Below, one piece after another: positions 15,189-23,292 of a DNA stretch of 29,029 nt. The notes under the pieces are model-generated. The model had not been told where the DNA came from. It saw only the letters and a list, made by a program, of their open reading frames with translations, and ran no database searches. Within the stretch, counting starts at the first letter, position 1. Every line of letters begins with the position of its first letter. The position numbers were made by a program, and so were the translations under genes. Source of the DNA: a virus. The DNA lies in the IMG/VR virus record IMGVR_UViG_3300000115_000003, positions 1 through 29,029 of that record, one strand, 5' to 3'.

Positions 15189-15361
15189 CAAATGTAGCCT
15201 CACATACAACACAGACTTCTAATAGTCAAGCTATGAACTTTGAAAAACACGAAGTAAGATGTTATATTTGTAATAAATTACTAGCTAAATCTAATACTAA
15301 AGTATTTAAGCTAGGGATTGAAATAAAATGTTCTCGTTGTAGGACAATTATTGAAGTTTAG
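15185..15361 (+). CDS. Com-like zinc-finger protein (Mu Com family)
   Basis: A 58-residue protein whose ATG overlaps the portal stop as ATGA. Two CxxC pairs, Cys26/Cys29 (RCYICNKLLAK) and Cys49/Cys52 (IEIKCSRCRTIIEV), with 'K-L-L-x-K' and 'I-E-I-K-C-x-R-C' between, match the Mu Com protein, a zinc-binding activator of translation of the mom DNA-modification mRNA. Com-like genes also occur in many phages without mom. No mom-like acetyltransferase is visible here. It is followed by aggag and the protease gene. It may bind RNA to control a modification gene, or be a structural zinc ribbon. Confidence 0.75.
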   Translation: MTNVASHTTQTSNSQAMNFEKHEVRCYICNKLLAKSNTKVFKLGIEIKCSRCRTIIEV

Positions 15362-15370
15362 GAGAAGAAA

Positions 15371-16789
15371 ATGGCAGATTTAATAGAAAATACAGAAAGT
15401 CAAGTTGAAGACAATAGCATACTTGGCATTAGAGATAGCGAAGATAAGTTTAGAAAAAAATACGAAATTAAAGACGTTTATACTACTGCTGAAAAAGCTG
15501 AAGCAAGAGCTCAAGAAATGGGTGGCGAAGGTAGTCATGAACACATACACATGGTAGATGATAAAAAAATAGTTTTATATATGCCTTTTCCTTCTCATGA
15601 AGAATATTTAGAAGCAGTTAAAGAAAAAGAAGAGGTTGAAGAAGATAAAGAAATGCCAGTAGAAGAAAATGCTATAACTGCTGGAGATGTACACAGTAAA
15701 AAACCTATTGGCACTTATGATGCTAATTTAAATTGCGATTGCGAAGAAGCTAAACCTGAATGCGATTGCGAAAAAACTGAAACTACTGCAAGAAAACACG
15801 CAGTAGAACAAACATTTAATCTTAACGGAGTTGAAATCTTTAGCACAGGTATCTGGAATGGCGACAGATACAATGAAAAAGATTTAGACAATATGGTTTC
15901 GAATTTTGATGACGTAGGCTTCGAACCACCCGTTAAAATTGGTCACAATGAAGAGCAACCAGAGTTGAAAGATGGACAACCTGCTCTTGGGTATGTCGAC
16001 AAAATCTATACAGTTGGTAGTAAGCTCTTAGCCGACTTCAAGGAACTTCCTAAGAAAGTATATGAAGCAATCAAGAGAGGCAACTATAAACGAGTTTCAA
16101 GTGAAATATATTGGAATTATAGAGCAGACGATAAGTCATTTAACAGGGTACTAAAAGCAGTTGCTTTGTTAGGTGCTGAGATACCAGCAGTCACTAATCT
16201 TGAATCTATTACAGGTTTGTATAAAAAAGAGGTGGGTACTGGAGATGTCAAATTACACTACAACGGAAAGGAGAGTGAAATCATGGAAGAAACACATGAA
16301 AATTTAGTTCCTGTTGAAGAGCATGAAAAAGCTTTAGAAGACCTTAGACTTGAAAAAGAAGAGGTAATCAAAGAGTTTGCTATGCACAAACAAGAGTTAA
16401 AAAAACAACAAATTGCTACATATATGAAAGAACTTAAAGATGAAGGTAAAGTTCTTCCTGCATATAGCAATGAAGTTGAAGCTCTACTGTCTACAGCTAC
16501 AGATGAAAAAGTTTACAAGTTTTCACAAGAAGACAAAGAAGTTGAACTTTCTCAATTTGAGCTTGTGCAAAAGATATTCTCTAACTTACCAAAAGTTGTT
16601 GAATTTGCAGAGTTATCTGAAACTGACACTAAAAACTATGAAGTTGTCGACTACGATAATGCAGGAGCAGAAGTAGATAGAAGAGTCAAAATTTATCTTG
16701 ATAAAGAACTTGCCAAAGATTACGCCACAGCTATGGAATTAGTCTTGAAAGAAGATAAAGAATTAAAAGAAAAATATGAAAACGAGTAA
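15371..16789 (+). CDS. prohead protease with C-terminal scaffold (Mu gpI-like)
   Basis: A 472-residue protein. The N-terminus (residues 30-85) has a separate module EKAEARAQEMGGEGSHEHIH ... MPFPSHEEYL that I know from head proteins of aquatic phages. Next comes a CDC ... CDC cysteine cluster (about 120-133). Residues 148-290 match the Mu I protease: GIWNGDRYNEKDLDNMVSNF, PVKIGHNEEQP (catalytic-type His near 192), then a Lys-rich 'RVSSEIYWNY' with serines near 243-245. Residues 305-472 are a helical, charged scaffold. An internal start at 16283 would give the scaffold alone. The protein would shape and mature the prohead. Confidence 0.85.
   Translation: MADLIENTESQVEDNSILGIRDSEDKFRKKYEIKDVYTTAEKAEARAQEMGGEGSHEHIHMVDDKKIVLYMPFPSHEEYLEAVKEKEEVEEDKEMPVEENAITAGDVHSKKPIGTYDANLNCDCEEAKPECDCEKTETTARKHAVEQTFNLNGVEIFSTGIWNGDRYNEKDLDNMVSNFDDVGFEPPVKIGHNEEQPELKDGQPALGYVDKIYTVGSKLLADFKELPKKVYEAIKRGNYKRVSSEIYWNYRADDKSFNRVLKAVALLGAEIPAVTNLESITGLYKKEVGTGDVKLHYNGKESEIMEETHENLVPVEEHEKALEDLRLEKEEVIKEFAMHKQELKKQQIATYMKELKDEGKVLPAYSNEVEALLSTATDEKVYKFSQEDKEVELSQFELVQKIFSNLPKVVEFAELSETDTKNYEVVDYDNAGAEVDRRVKIYLDKELAKDYATAMELVLKEDKELKEKYENE
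16283..16789 (+). CDS. internal in-frame scaffold protein
   Basis: ATG 16283, codon 305 of the protease gene, has the SD aaaggagag at 16267-16275 with 7-base spacing, better than that of most genes in the window. The product (168 residues) would be the helical coiled-coil-rich scaffold without the protease, ending at the same stop. Mu I/Z and lambda C/Nu3 use the same nested design. An SD of this quality inside a coding region, exactly at the domain border, is what supports it; expression is inferred. Confidence 0.7.
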   Translation: MEETHENLVPVEEHEKALEDLRLEKEEVIKEFAMHKQELKKQQIATYMKELKDEGKVLPAYSNEVEALLSTATDEKVYKFSQEDKEVELSQFELVQKIFSNLPKVVEFAELSETDTKNYEVVDYDNAGAEVDRRVKIYLDKELAKDYATAMELVLKEDKELKEKYENE

Positions 16790-16819
16790 GTTTGTAATGA
16801 ACTTACATAGGAGATAAAA

Positions 16820-17179
16820 ATGAGTACAAGAACATATCTTGGAATGGTTGCAGCAGAAGATTTATCTGATATGCAATACAAAATTCTTAACGTACATGGT
16901 GCGAATACAGTAAAACTTAGAGTAGCAGCGGGAGCTGGTGTTTTAGGTGTACTGAACAACAAACCAGAAAACGGAGAGAACGCAACAGTTGTTGTTGGTG
17001 GATTAACAAGATGCTATGCAGGTGGTACAGTTACAGCAGGTAGCTGGATTACAGTAACAGCATCAGGTACAGGTCTAGCAGCTACATCTGGACAATACAT
17101 TCTTGGTAAGTCAATTACTGGCGTTGCTTCTGGTGGTTTATTTAAACTATTAGTACAACACAATGGCTACAGAGGATAA
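16820..17179 (+). CDS. capsid decoration protein (DUF2190-like)
   Basis: A 119-residue protein rich in Gly, Ala, Thr and Val (GVLGVLNNKPENGENATVVV, then GGTVTAGSWITVTASGTG), with the glycine-turn beta pattern of DUF2190 head decoration proteins that sit on the capsid at symmetry axes. It lies between the scaffold and the major capsid gene, the standard location. An SD (aggag) precedes ATG 16820. Confidence is good for the class and lower for the exact family. Confidence 0.78.
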   Translation: MSTRTYLGMVAAEDLSDMQYKILNVHGANTVKLRVAAGAGVLGVLNNKPENGENATVVVGGLTRCYAGGTVTAGSWITVTASGTGLAATSGQYILGKSITGVASGGLFKLLVQHNGYRG

Positions 17180-17203
17180 AATCAAAATTAAAGGAGACAT
17201 AAA

Positions 17204-18157
17204 ATGTCAATAGACGCAAGAACAGTACACATTGATGCACCTCTAAGTAATTTAGTTGTTGGATTTGAGCCACAAGGCTTAATTGTTAACGACCTTTACC
17301 CAGTAATTAATGTGGCAAAACAATCAGATTTGTATTATGAATATACAAAAGGCGATTTCTTCAGAATCCCTGAAACAACTGCAAGAGCACCTAAGACTAA
17401 AGGTAGAACAGTAGAATTTTCTGTTTCATCTAAAGCTTACTATGCTTCTAACTACGCACTTGTTGAAGAAATGAGTTATGAAGTTATGGCTAACGCTGAC
17501 ACACCTCTTAAACTTAAAGAGAAAGCAGCAAGAAACTTAACAAACCTTTTAATGCTAGACTATGAAGTTAGAGTAGCAGACCAACTTACTACAGGTAGTA
17601 ATCTTGGTTCATTCTCTACTCCTGGCTCACTATGGTCTTCATCTGCAGCAGGAACATCTGATCCTTTCAGTGATATGCAAACTGCTAAAAGTGCCATTAG
17701 AAGTACAACAGGACTAGAAGCCAATACAATTATTCTTGGCAGACAAGTTTATGATGCACTTATAAGACACGCAGACATAATTGATAGAATCAAATATGTA
17801 CAAAAAGGTGTTGTAACTGCTGATGTATTAGCATCACTTTTTGATGTTGATAGAGTATTAGTAGGCAACTCAATCAAAAATACAGGTAGCGAAGGTCTCG
17901 CAGATTCCTTCTCTGATGTATGGGGTAAAAACTGTGTATTAGCTCACCTTACAAGAGGTGCTGATGCAGATGGTAGAAACCCATCATTAGGCTACTCATT
18001 TAGATGGACAAATCCTCTATTTGGAACACCAATGGCTGTAGAGTCATGGGATGATCCAGACCACGGAAACTTCCAGAATATGAGAGTACAGTATTACCAA
18101 GACGAGAAAATCGTAGCTCCAGAGCTCGGTTATCTTTGGACTGGTGCTGTAGCCTAA
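17204..18157 (+). CDS. major capsid protein (HK97-type)
   Basis: A 317-residue protein with a very good SD (aaaggag) for high expression. The N-terminus HIDAPLSNLVVGFEPQG, then VAKQSDLYYEYTKGDFFR and FSVSSKAYYASNYALVEE, is the signature of a capsid family known from BcepC6B/Xfas53-like and other proteobacterial phages. A G-loop-like E-loop and a P-domain with ANTIILGRQVYDAL follow. The C-terminus is QNMRVQYYQDEKIVAPELGYL. It is followed at once by a terminator. It would be the shell protein, matured by the gpI-like protease. Confidence 0.92.
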   Translation: MSIDARTVHIDAPLSNLVVGFEPQGLIVNDLYPVINVAKQSDLYYEYTKGDFFRIPETTARAPKTKGRTVEFSVSSKAYYASNYALVEEMSYEVMANADTPLKLKEKAARNLTNLLMLDYEVRVADQLTTGSNLGSFSTPGSLWSSSAAGTSDPFSDMQTAKSAIRSTTGLEANTIILGRQVYDALIRHADIIDRIKYVQKGVVTADVLASLFDVDRVLVGNSIKNTGSEGLADSFSDVWGKNCVLAHLTRGADADGRNPSLGYSFRWTNPLFGTPMAVESWDDPDHGNFQNMRVQYYQDEKIVAPELGYLWTGAVA

Positions 18158-18167
18158 CGAACCTATG

Positions 18168-18192
18168 AGGGCGTTGAAATATACGCCCTTTT
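18168..18192 (+). terminator. rho-independent terminator after the capsid gene
   Basis: AGGGCGT (18168-18174) pairs with ACGCCCT (18183-18189) with an 8-base loop, followed by TTTT through 18192. It lies 11 bases after the capsid stop and closes the head operon. The perfect GC-rich 7-bp stem in AT-rich surroundings makes it clear. Confidence 0.85.
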
Positions 18193-18241
18193 CCATAGAA
18201 CATGGATAAAAAGTTCAATATACATAGCGAGGTATTTGGAC

Positions 18242-18343
18242 ATGACAACTTTAACACTTAAATCATCCCTTAGAACATATCAAAAGTCATTGTACAGAAA
18301 AAGAATTATTAGAGTTCTTTCTTTCTTACAATTACTAAAGTAA
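18242..18343 (+). CDS. small basic peptide gene, doubtful
   Basis: ATG 18242 opens a 33-residue frame with a gagg SD 9 bases upstream, ending just 8 bases before the next gene's ATG. The peptide is basic (Lys/Arg-rich, SLYRKRIIRV) and partly hydrophobic. No family is recognised and its length is within chance. It fills the gap between terminator and next gene, so some transcript for the downstream genes must start near here. Confidence 0.3.
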   Translation: MTTLTLKSSLRTYQKSLYRKRIIRVLSFLQLLK

Positions 18344-18351
18344 AATATAGG

Positions 18352-18660
18352 ATGAACAAAGAAAAAATAGTCAATTATGTAAAGAAAAACATCTTTATTA
18401 TTCCTGTAGTTGCGTCAATAATTATTGGAACATTTACTGGTATCAAATACATAGTTACAATGACAGATTCTATTCATCAGTCTGAGCAACAGATTGTTAA
18501 TTTAAAAAGAGACTTGAAGGTTGAGCAAGATAAAATTATTGAACTATCAGCTAGGCTTGGAAGAGCAGAAGGTACTTGGGAAATGGCAGAAAATCTCTAC
18601 AGAGTTTTGGCTGACCAAGTAAGAGAGCATGAATATGATATCAAAGACCTTAATCGCTAG
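18352..18660 (+). CDS. membrane-anchored coiled-coil protein (spanin-like)
   Basis: A 102-residue protein with a basic N-terminus, one membrane segment (about residues 13-37, IFIIPVVASIIIGTFTGIKYIV) and a long coiled coil (about 42-102, LKRDLKVEQDKIIELSARL). This is the i-spanin (Rz) build, with more certainty than the protein at 4267. Its partner gene starts inside its 3' end, as Rz/Rz1 genes do, but the partner lacks a lipobox. A weak tagg SD precedes ATG 18352. Confidence 0.65.
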   Translation: MNKEKIVNYVKKNIFIIPVVASIIIGTFTGIKYIVTMTDSIHQSEQQIVNLKRDLKVEQDKIIELSARLGRAEGTWEMAENLYRVLADQVREHEYDIKDLNR

Positions 18661-19129
18661 TATTATTATATTAATTATTTTAACTGCAAGTGCTTTAGCT
18701 AGAAATGATTATCTAAATAGTGGTATAAACAATTGTAGAGCTAGTGATTTAAGCTTAGATGCAAGTTATAGCGACAGAGATAGCAATTACAATAGGTATC
18801 ATGATCCAGAACAAAACTACAGCTACACAAATCCAGAAGTTAGATACAGCGTAAGATGGACAATGTTTATTGGAACTGTTTGCACAAGAGAGTTTAGGCA
18901 AGTTCAAAGAGACAATGCTAAAGTTATGCAAGAATTAGAACTTTTAAAAGTTTGTACAAAATATTCCGACAAAAAGTTGCCTTCACAGTTTTCTACAATA
19001 GCAAGAAAGTGTAAAGGGGTTGTGCCATACGATTGGCGTGGTCGTCAAAAGGCAGCAGGTACAGTCTATTGGGATGAATTAAAGAAAAAATGGATAGAAG
19101 AAAACACAACCAAAAAAGTTATAGATTAA
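18629..19129 (+). CDS. exported periplasmic protein, unknown
   Basis: A 166-residue protein with a signal peptide: a hydrophobic segment about residues 5-22 ending in A-S-A-L-A, a type I signal peptidase site. The mature part has five cysteines (NNC, TVC, KVC, KC and so on), aromatic and Tyr-rich stretches, and a charged helical segment near residues 85-110. It starts 32 bp inside the upstream coiled-coil gene, so it is coupled to it. It could be an extracytoplasmic partner of that protein, or a superinfection-related protein. No family recognised. Confidence 0.6.
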   Translation: MNMISKTLIASIIILIILTASALARNDYLNSGINNCRASDLSLDASYSDRDSNYNRYHDPEQNYSYTNPEVRYSVRWTMFIGTVCTREFRQVQRDNAKVMQELELLKVCTKYSDKKLPSQFSTIARKCKGVVPYDWRGRQKAAGTVYWDELKKKWIEENTTKKVID

Positions 19130-19132
19130 ATC

Positions 19133-19148
19133 TGTAAACTAGTTTACA
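19133..19148. promoter_or_regulatory. perfect 16-bp palindrome
   Basis: TGTAAACTAGTTTACA is a full palindrome three bases after the stop of the exported protein gene. It overlaps at one base another dyad, AGATT-A-AATCT (19123-19133). It may be an operator or the base of the following leader RNA. No poly-U follows, so a terminator is unlikely. Confidence 0.5.
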
Positions 19149-19156
19149 ATAGTAAG

Positions 19157-19232
19157 GTATTGGGGACATCCGAACATTGGTTTGGTAACGTAGAAAGCTA
19201 AGAGATTAGCACTATCCCTCGATACAAGGATA
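19157..19232 (+). promoter_or_regulatory. folded leader RNA of the homing endonuclease gene
   Basis: The leader can form a closing stem P1 (19157-19160 with 19222-19225, and 19163-19166 with 19215-19218). It encloses P2 (CCGAAC 19170-19175 with GTTTGG 19180-19185) and P3 (GCTAA 19197-19201 with TTAGC 19206-19210, capped by GAGA, a GNRA tetraloop), a three-way junction. An alternative stem, TATCC 19213-19217 with GGATA 19228-19232, covers the SD region and competes with P1. A regulated translation start is inferred. Confidence 0.45.
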
Positions 19233-19235
19233 ACC

Positions 19236-19775
19236 ATGAGTTACAATAACCGAAAAATTATCTGGAAACCCACAGCACATGAAGATTACATAGTTTCTAA
19301 TACAGGCGAAGTAACTTCTTTAAAATATTATAATAAAGACAAAAAATATCAGAGAACTTTATCTCAAAATCCTGATAAAGATGGATACAAAACAGTCACT
19401 ATTTATCCTAATAAAACTTATATAAAAGCAAAAGTGCATAGATTAGTAGCTTTAGCTTTTTGTAAAGGCAGAGGACCATCTAAAAATATGGCTTTGCATA
19501 GAGATGGCAACAAAAACAATAATCATGCACACAATTTATATTGGGGTAACGCAAAAGACAATAAAGCAGATTCAATAAAACACGGGACTAACAAAGGAGA
19601 TTGGACAGCAATGACTTCTCCAAGCAGAATCTTGCAACCTAGGAACGTAATAAAAATTAGAAGACTTTTAAAAGAAGGCAAATTAAAACTTTCAGAGATA
19701 GCAAAAATGTACAATGTGCATTACAAGACTATCTATGATATAAAGGTAGGAAAAACATGGAAAAGCATAAGCTAG
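19236..19775 (+). CDS. free-standing HNH homing endonuclease (NUMOD4 + HNH_3)
   Basis: A 179-residue protein. Residues 10-29 (IWKPTAHEDYIVSNTGEVTS) are a NUMOD4 motif and residues 66-115 (KVHRLVALAF ... ALHRDGNKNNNHAHNLYWGNAKDN) an HNH_3 nuclease core with His, Asn and His in place. Residues 137-178 (VIKIRRLLKEGKLKLSEIAKMYNVHYKTIYDIKVG) form a C-terminal HTH that binds DNA. These are mobile genes that cut a related phage at an allele lacking them and copy themselves in. Its 3' end contains the start of the next gene. No intron or intein boundary is visible around it. Confidence 0.88.
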   Translation: MSYNNRKIIWKPTAHEDYIVSNTGEVTSLKYYNKDKKYQRTLSQNPDKDGYKTVTIYPNKTYIKAKVHRLVALAFCKGRGPSKNMALHRDGNKNNNHAHNLYWGNAKDNKADSIKHGTNKGDWTAMTSPSRILQPRNVIKIRRLLKEGKLKLSEIAKMYNVHYKTIYDIKVGKTWKSIS

Positions 19776-22678
19776 ACATAATCTTTTTAGTTGCAGGTAT
19801 GGAAATATATCCTGGTATTTTAAAAGAAAAATCTTTAGGAGGCAGCGAAACAACTGGTTTAGCAATGGCTTATGGGTTAGCTAAGAAAGGACACAATGTT
19901 AAATTGTTTTGTAATACAAAAGAGCCTGGAGAAGAAGATGGAGTAACTTTTTTACCTGCTGGGACTGATCCTGGAGGCATACAAAATTATTTAAGCTATG
20001 TTACTAACTGTCCTGTTGATGTTAATGTGGTACAACGTATACCACAAGCGTTCAGTTTTCAGAACAAAGCCAAGTTAAACATTCTTTGGCAACACGATTT
20101 TGCAACAATAAGACAACGTAAAGATTTTAACAGTTGTCTTTGGAATGTAGATGAAGTTTTTGTGCTATCTGATTGGCAAAAGAATCAATACAAAGATATA
20201 TATGAAATGCTTGATGACCAGATGGGTGATACACCAACTTATAACTATGACTTGTTTTGGCAAACTTCAAATGGAATAGATGTAATTGAAGACTTAAAAA
20301 TAACAAGAAAAAAGAAACAATTAGTTTATACGAACAGACCAGAAAGAGGCATGGACATTTTGTTGCACGATATAGCACCAAAGATATGGGCAAAAGACAA
20401 AGATGTTGAAATCCTTATTTGTGGATATGACAATACAACTTCAGACATGTTGCCTTTTTATGAATCTCTATGGACAAAAATTAAACAATATCAAGACCAA
20501 GGATTTAAAATAGGACATCTAGGAGCTTTGACTAAACAAAACCTTTACAAACTTTATCAAGAATCTACTGCATTTATTTATCCTACAGAGTTTTATGAGA
20601 CATCTTGTATTACTGCAATGGAATCACAAGAATGTGGACTTCCTATGATAACTTCAAATTTAGGAGCATTACCAGAGACACTATGCAATGAAAGCAATTT
20701 TATAATTGATGGCAATGCTAAAACACAACAATATCAAGATGCTTTTGTTAAAGCAGTATTTGAAGTTATTAATGAGGATGACAATAAGGCAAAACAAAGA
20801 AGAACAAAATTAAAACAAAAATCACAACAATATTACTGGCATAAAGTTGTAGACAAATGGGAAGAACATTTCCTTGATTTATTTAAAAAGAAGCAGGTTA
20901 ATCAAGAATCTTTACTGCAGCATCTTTATCGTAAAGAAGATATCATGACACTAAAACATATTCTAAAAAACAATAACGAAGACTACGCTAAACCTTTCAA
21001 AAAAGAGATGGAAGATTTTTATCAATATACTGACAATCCTGAACAATATAAACAAAAATATGTTGATTTAGGTAAAGAATACATACAAAATGAAACTAAA
21101 TTTCAACCTAAAATGTATCCTAGAACTGAAGCATCTTTAAAATTGTTAGCTAACTTTCATGAAAAAAAACCTATTAAAAAAGTTTTAGATTTTGGTAGTG
21201 GTATTGGAAACGAAGCTTTTTTTATAAATCAAACAATACAAGCTCAAGTTGATTGCGTTAACATAAGTGAAGAAGAAAACGTAGGAGCTAATAAACTTTT
21301 AGCAACTTCCGACCAAGACTTGTCTAAGAGCATAAAATTTATTACAGGTGATGAAGATAACTTCGCACCTAGCAATAAATACGATATGTTGCATTTGGGT
21401 GAAGTTTTAGAGCATCAACCTTGTCCAAAAACATTTTTAGACAAACTGCACAAACATTTAAAGCATGAAGCAAAAGTTATAGTTACTGTGCCTATTGGTA
21501 TGTGGCAAGATGTAAGACACGCACATCTGTGGAACTTTGAAAGACAAGACCTAGAAGAAATCTTTGGTAAACAAAAAGAGTTTAGCGTTCAATGTGTAAG
21601 CGGCCCACAGAACATACAACAATCAGACAATTTAGGTTGGTGGATAATCTCTTATACAAAAACAAATGCTCCTTTAGGCTTTGTAAATTTAAACAGAAAA
21701 GCAGCAATACAAGCTCCAAGAGAAACTGTTACTATCTGTATGATAGCTAAGAACGAAGAAGATATGCTAGGGCGTTGTTTAAAATCAGTAAGACCAATAG
21801 CTGATAAAATTATAGTTGCTGATAATCAAAGCACAGATAGAACTAGAGAAATCTGTAAACAATATGGTGCAGAGATTAGAGAAGGCATTGATCCTAAAGA
21901 AGTTGGCTTTGATACTGCTAGGAACAATAGCATCACAGGAGTAACAACCGATTGGATATTTTGGATAGATGCTGATGAAGAGTTTAACGATAATTGGAAA
22001 ATTTTAAAATATTTAAGGCGTAATTGTTTCAATGGTTATTCTATAAAACAAGTACACTTCACATCTGATCCTCCAATGCAGCCTAAAGTTGATATGCCAA
22101 TAAGGTTGTTTAGGAACAATAAAGACATAAAGTTTTATGGTTTTGTACATGAGCACCCTGAAACAGTTATCGGTAAAGGCGTAGGAGCTTCGATGATATG
22201 CTCTGACCTTTTTCTGGGACATGATGGCTACCTTACAGAATCCGTGAGGCGTATGAGGTTTGAACGCAATATTCCACTTATGTTTAAAGATAGAGAAAAA
22301 TATCCAGATAGATTGCTAGGTAAGTTTCTAATGCTAAGAGATTATGTGCATTTAGCAAGATATGATGTAGAAAAAAACAATAAACAATTAACAGAAAAAT
22401 CAATACAATATTGTCAAAGAGCAATAGAGCTTTTTAAATCTGATTTTGCTGATGATACTAATCTTTACGTTGATGAAGCTTTACAATTTGTTTCTGAAGC
22501 AATGGCAATACTAAACATAGGTTATGAGTTTTCAACCAGTCTAATATGGAAAGACCAGCTTGGCGAATCTCACAACATAGACATTGCAGGAAGATTTGAG
22601 AACTATGAAGCGTTTGTAAAGTTTCAAGCAGCTAAGTTAAAAGACTTAGAAAAATCATATACTGGTAAATTTTTATGA
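19757..22678 (+). CDS. three-domain glycosyltransferase: GT4 - SAM methyltransferase - GT2
   Basis: A 973-residue soluble protein. Residues 1-370 form a GT4 enzyme: GGSETTGLAMAYGLAKKGH near 25-45, VYTNRPERGMDIL near 190-202, YPTEFYETSCITAMESQECG near 275-294. Residues 470-620 form a class I methyltransferase (VLDFGSGIGNEAF near 475, then a GEVLEH near 553). Residues 652-850 form a GT2 enzyme (VTICMIAKNEEDMLGRCLKS, ADNQSTDRTREICKQYG, WIDADEEF with a DxD near 737). The last 110 residues are helical. It could build and methylate a glycan on the phage particle, on phage DNA or on host surface; such fusions occur in some large phages. Confidence 0.8.
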   Translation: MEKHKLDIIFLVAGMEIYPGILKEKSLGGSETTGLAMAYGLAKKGHNVKLFCNTKEPGEEDGVTFLPAGTDPGGIQNYLSYVTNCPVDVNVVQRIPQAFSFQNKAKLNILWQHDFATIRQRKDFNSCLWNVDEVFVLSDWQKNQYKDIYEMLDDQMGDTPTYNYDLFWQTSNGIDVIEDLKITRKKKQLVYTNRPERGMDILLHDIAPKIWAKDKDVEILICGYDNTTSDMLPFYESLWTKIKQYQDQGFKIGHLGALTKQNLYKLYQESTAFIYPTEFYETSCITAMESQECGLPMITSNLGALPETLCNESNFIIDGNAKTQQYQDAFVKAVFEVINEDDNKAKQRRTKLKQKSQQYYWHKVVDKWEEHFLDLFKKKQVNQESLLQHLYRKEDIMTLKHILKNNNEDYAKPFKKEMEDFYQYTDNPEQYKQKYVDLGKEYIQNETKFQPKMYPRTEASLKLLANFHEKKPIKKVLDFGSGIGNEAFFINQTIQAQVDCVNISEEENVGANKLLATSDQDLSKSIKFITGDEDNFAPSNKYDMLHLGEVLEHQPCPKTFLDKLHKHLKHEAKVIVTVPIGMWQDVRHAHLWNFERQDLEEIFGKQKEFSVQCVSGPQNIQQSDNLGWWIISYTKTNAPLGFVNLNRKAAIQAPRETVTICMIAKNEEDMLGRCLKSVRPIADKIIVADNQSTDRTREICKQYGAEIREGIDPKEVGFDTARNNSITGVTTDWIFWIDADEEFNDNWKILKYLRRNCFNGYSIKQVHFTSDPPMQPKVDMPIRLFRNNKDIKFYGFVHEHPETVIGKGVGASMICSDLFLGHDGYLTESVRRMRFERNIPLMFKDREKYPDRLLGKFLMLRDYVHLARYDVEKNNKQLTEKSIQYCQRAIELFKSDFADDTNLYVDEALQFVSEAMAILNIGYEFSTSLIWKDQLGESHNIDIAGRFENYEAFVKFQAAKLKDLEKSYTGKFL

Positions 22679-23292
22679 AGACCTTAGAACTTTTTTGTGG
22701 AACAAAAAGCTTTAGTGATATTGCTGGACAATATGGTTACGAAACTTACACCTTGGACAATAGTCCTTTATTTAATCCAACCTTGACAATAGACATCCTT
22801 GACTTTCACGTTGATATGCTTGGAGACTATAAGCCAGATATAATTTGGGCTTCACCTCCATGCACAAAATTTAGCATTGCTGCTGTTTATAGAAATTGGG
22901 ATTACGATGGTAGTAGTTATATTCCTAAAAACGCAGACACTAAAGAAGCTTTAAACATAATGTTAAAGACTTGGGACATCATACTGTTGTTGAAACCAAA
23001 GTACTATTACATAGAAAATCCAAGAGCTATGCTCAGAAAGACAGAGATTTTTCCTGATCCTTTTAACACAGTCACTTATTGCCAATACGGATTCACAAAC
23101 ATGAAACCAACTGACATTTGGCATAACAATCCAAAATGGGGTGATGTAGCTAAAAGCTGTAAGAATGGTATGAAGTGCCACGAAGCAGCTCCTAGAGGCT
23201 CTAGAACGGGCACACAAGGCATAAAGAACGCTAGAGATAGAGGTAAGATACCACCAAAATTAATACAGGAGATTTTAGACTATTCCAAATAA
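22675..23292 (+). CDS. C5-cytosine methyltransferase-like protein A
   Basis: A 205-residue protein beginning MKTLELFCGTKSFS (motif I, SAM binding), then ASPPCTKFS with Cys63 (the PPC catalytic motif IV) and IENPRAML at 113-120 (motif VI, ENP in place of the usual ENV). The usual large target-recognition region and motifs VIII-X are absent, so this is the short phage variant. It would methylate cytosine in DNA or a nucleotide. The start overlaps the upstream stop by ATGA. It is followed by a second similar gene in the +1 frame, with no normal start codon. Confidence 0.75.
   Translation: MKTLELFCGTKSFSDIAGQYGYETYTLDNSPLFNPTLTIDILDFHVDMLGDYKPDIIWASPPCTKFSIAAVYRNWDYDGSSYIPKNADTKEALNIMLKTWDIILLLKPKYYYIENPRAMLRKTEIFPDPFNTVTYCQYGFTNMKPTDIWHNNPKWGDVAKSCKNGMKCHEAAPRGSRTGTQGIKNARDRGKIPPKLIQEILDYSK

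Noticed and set aside
16440-16676. 78-residue frame inside the scaffold coding region
   Set aside because: It has no SD and Lys/Leu/Phe-rich content typical of an out-of-frame reading of a helical scaffold.
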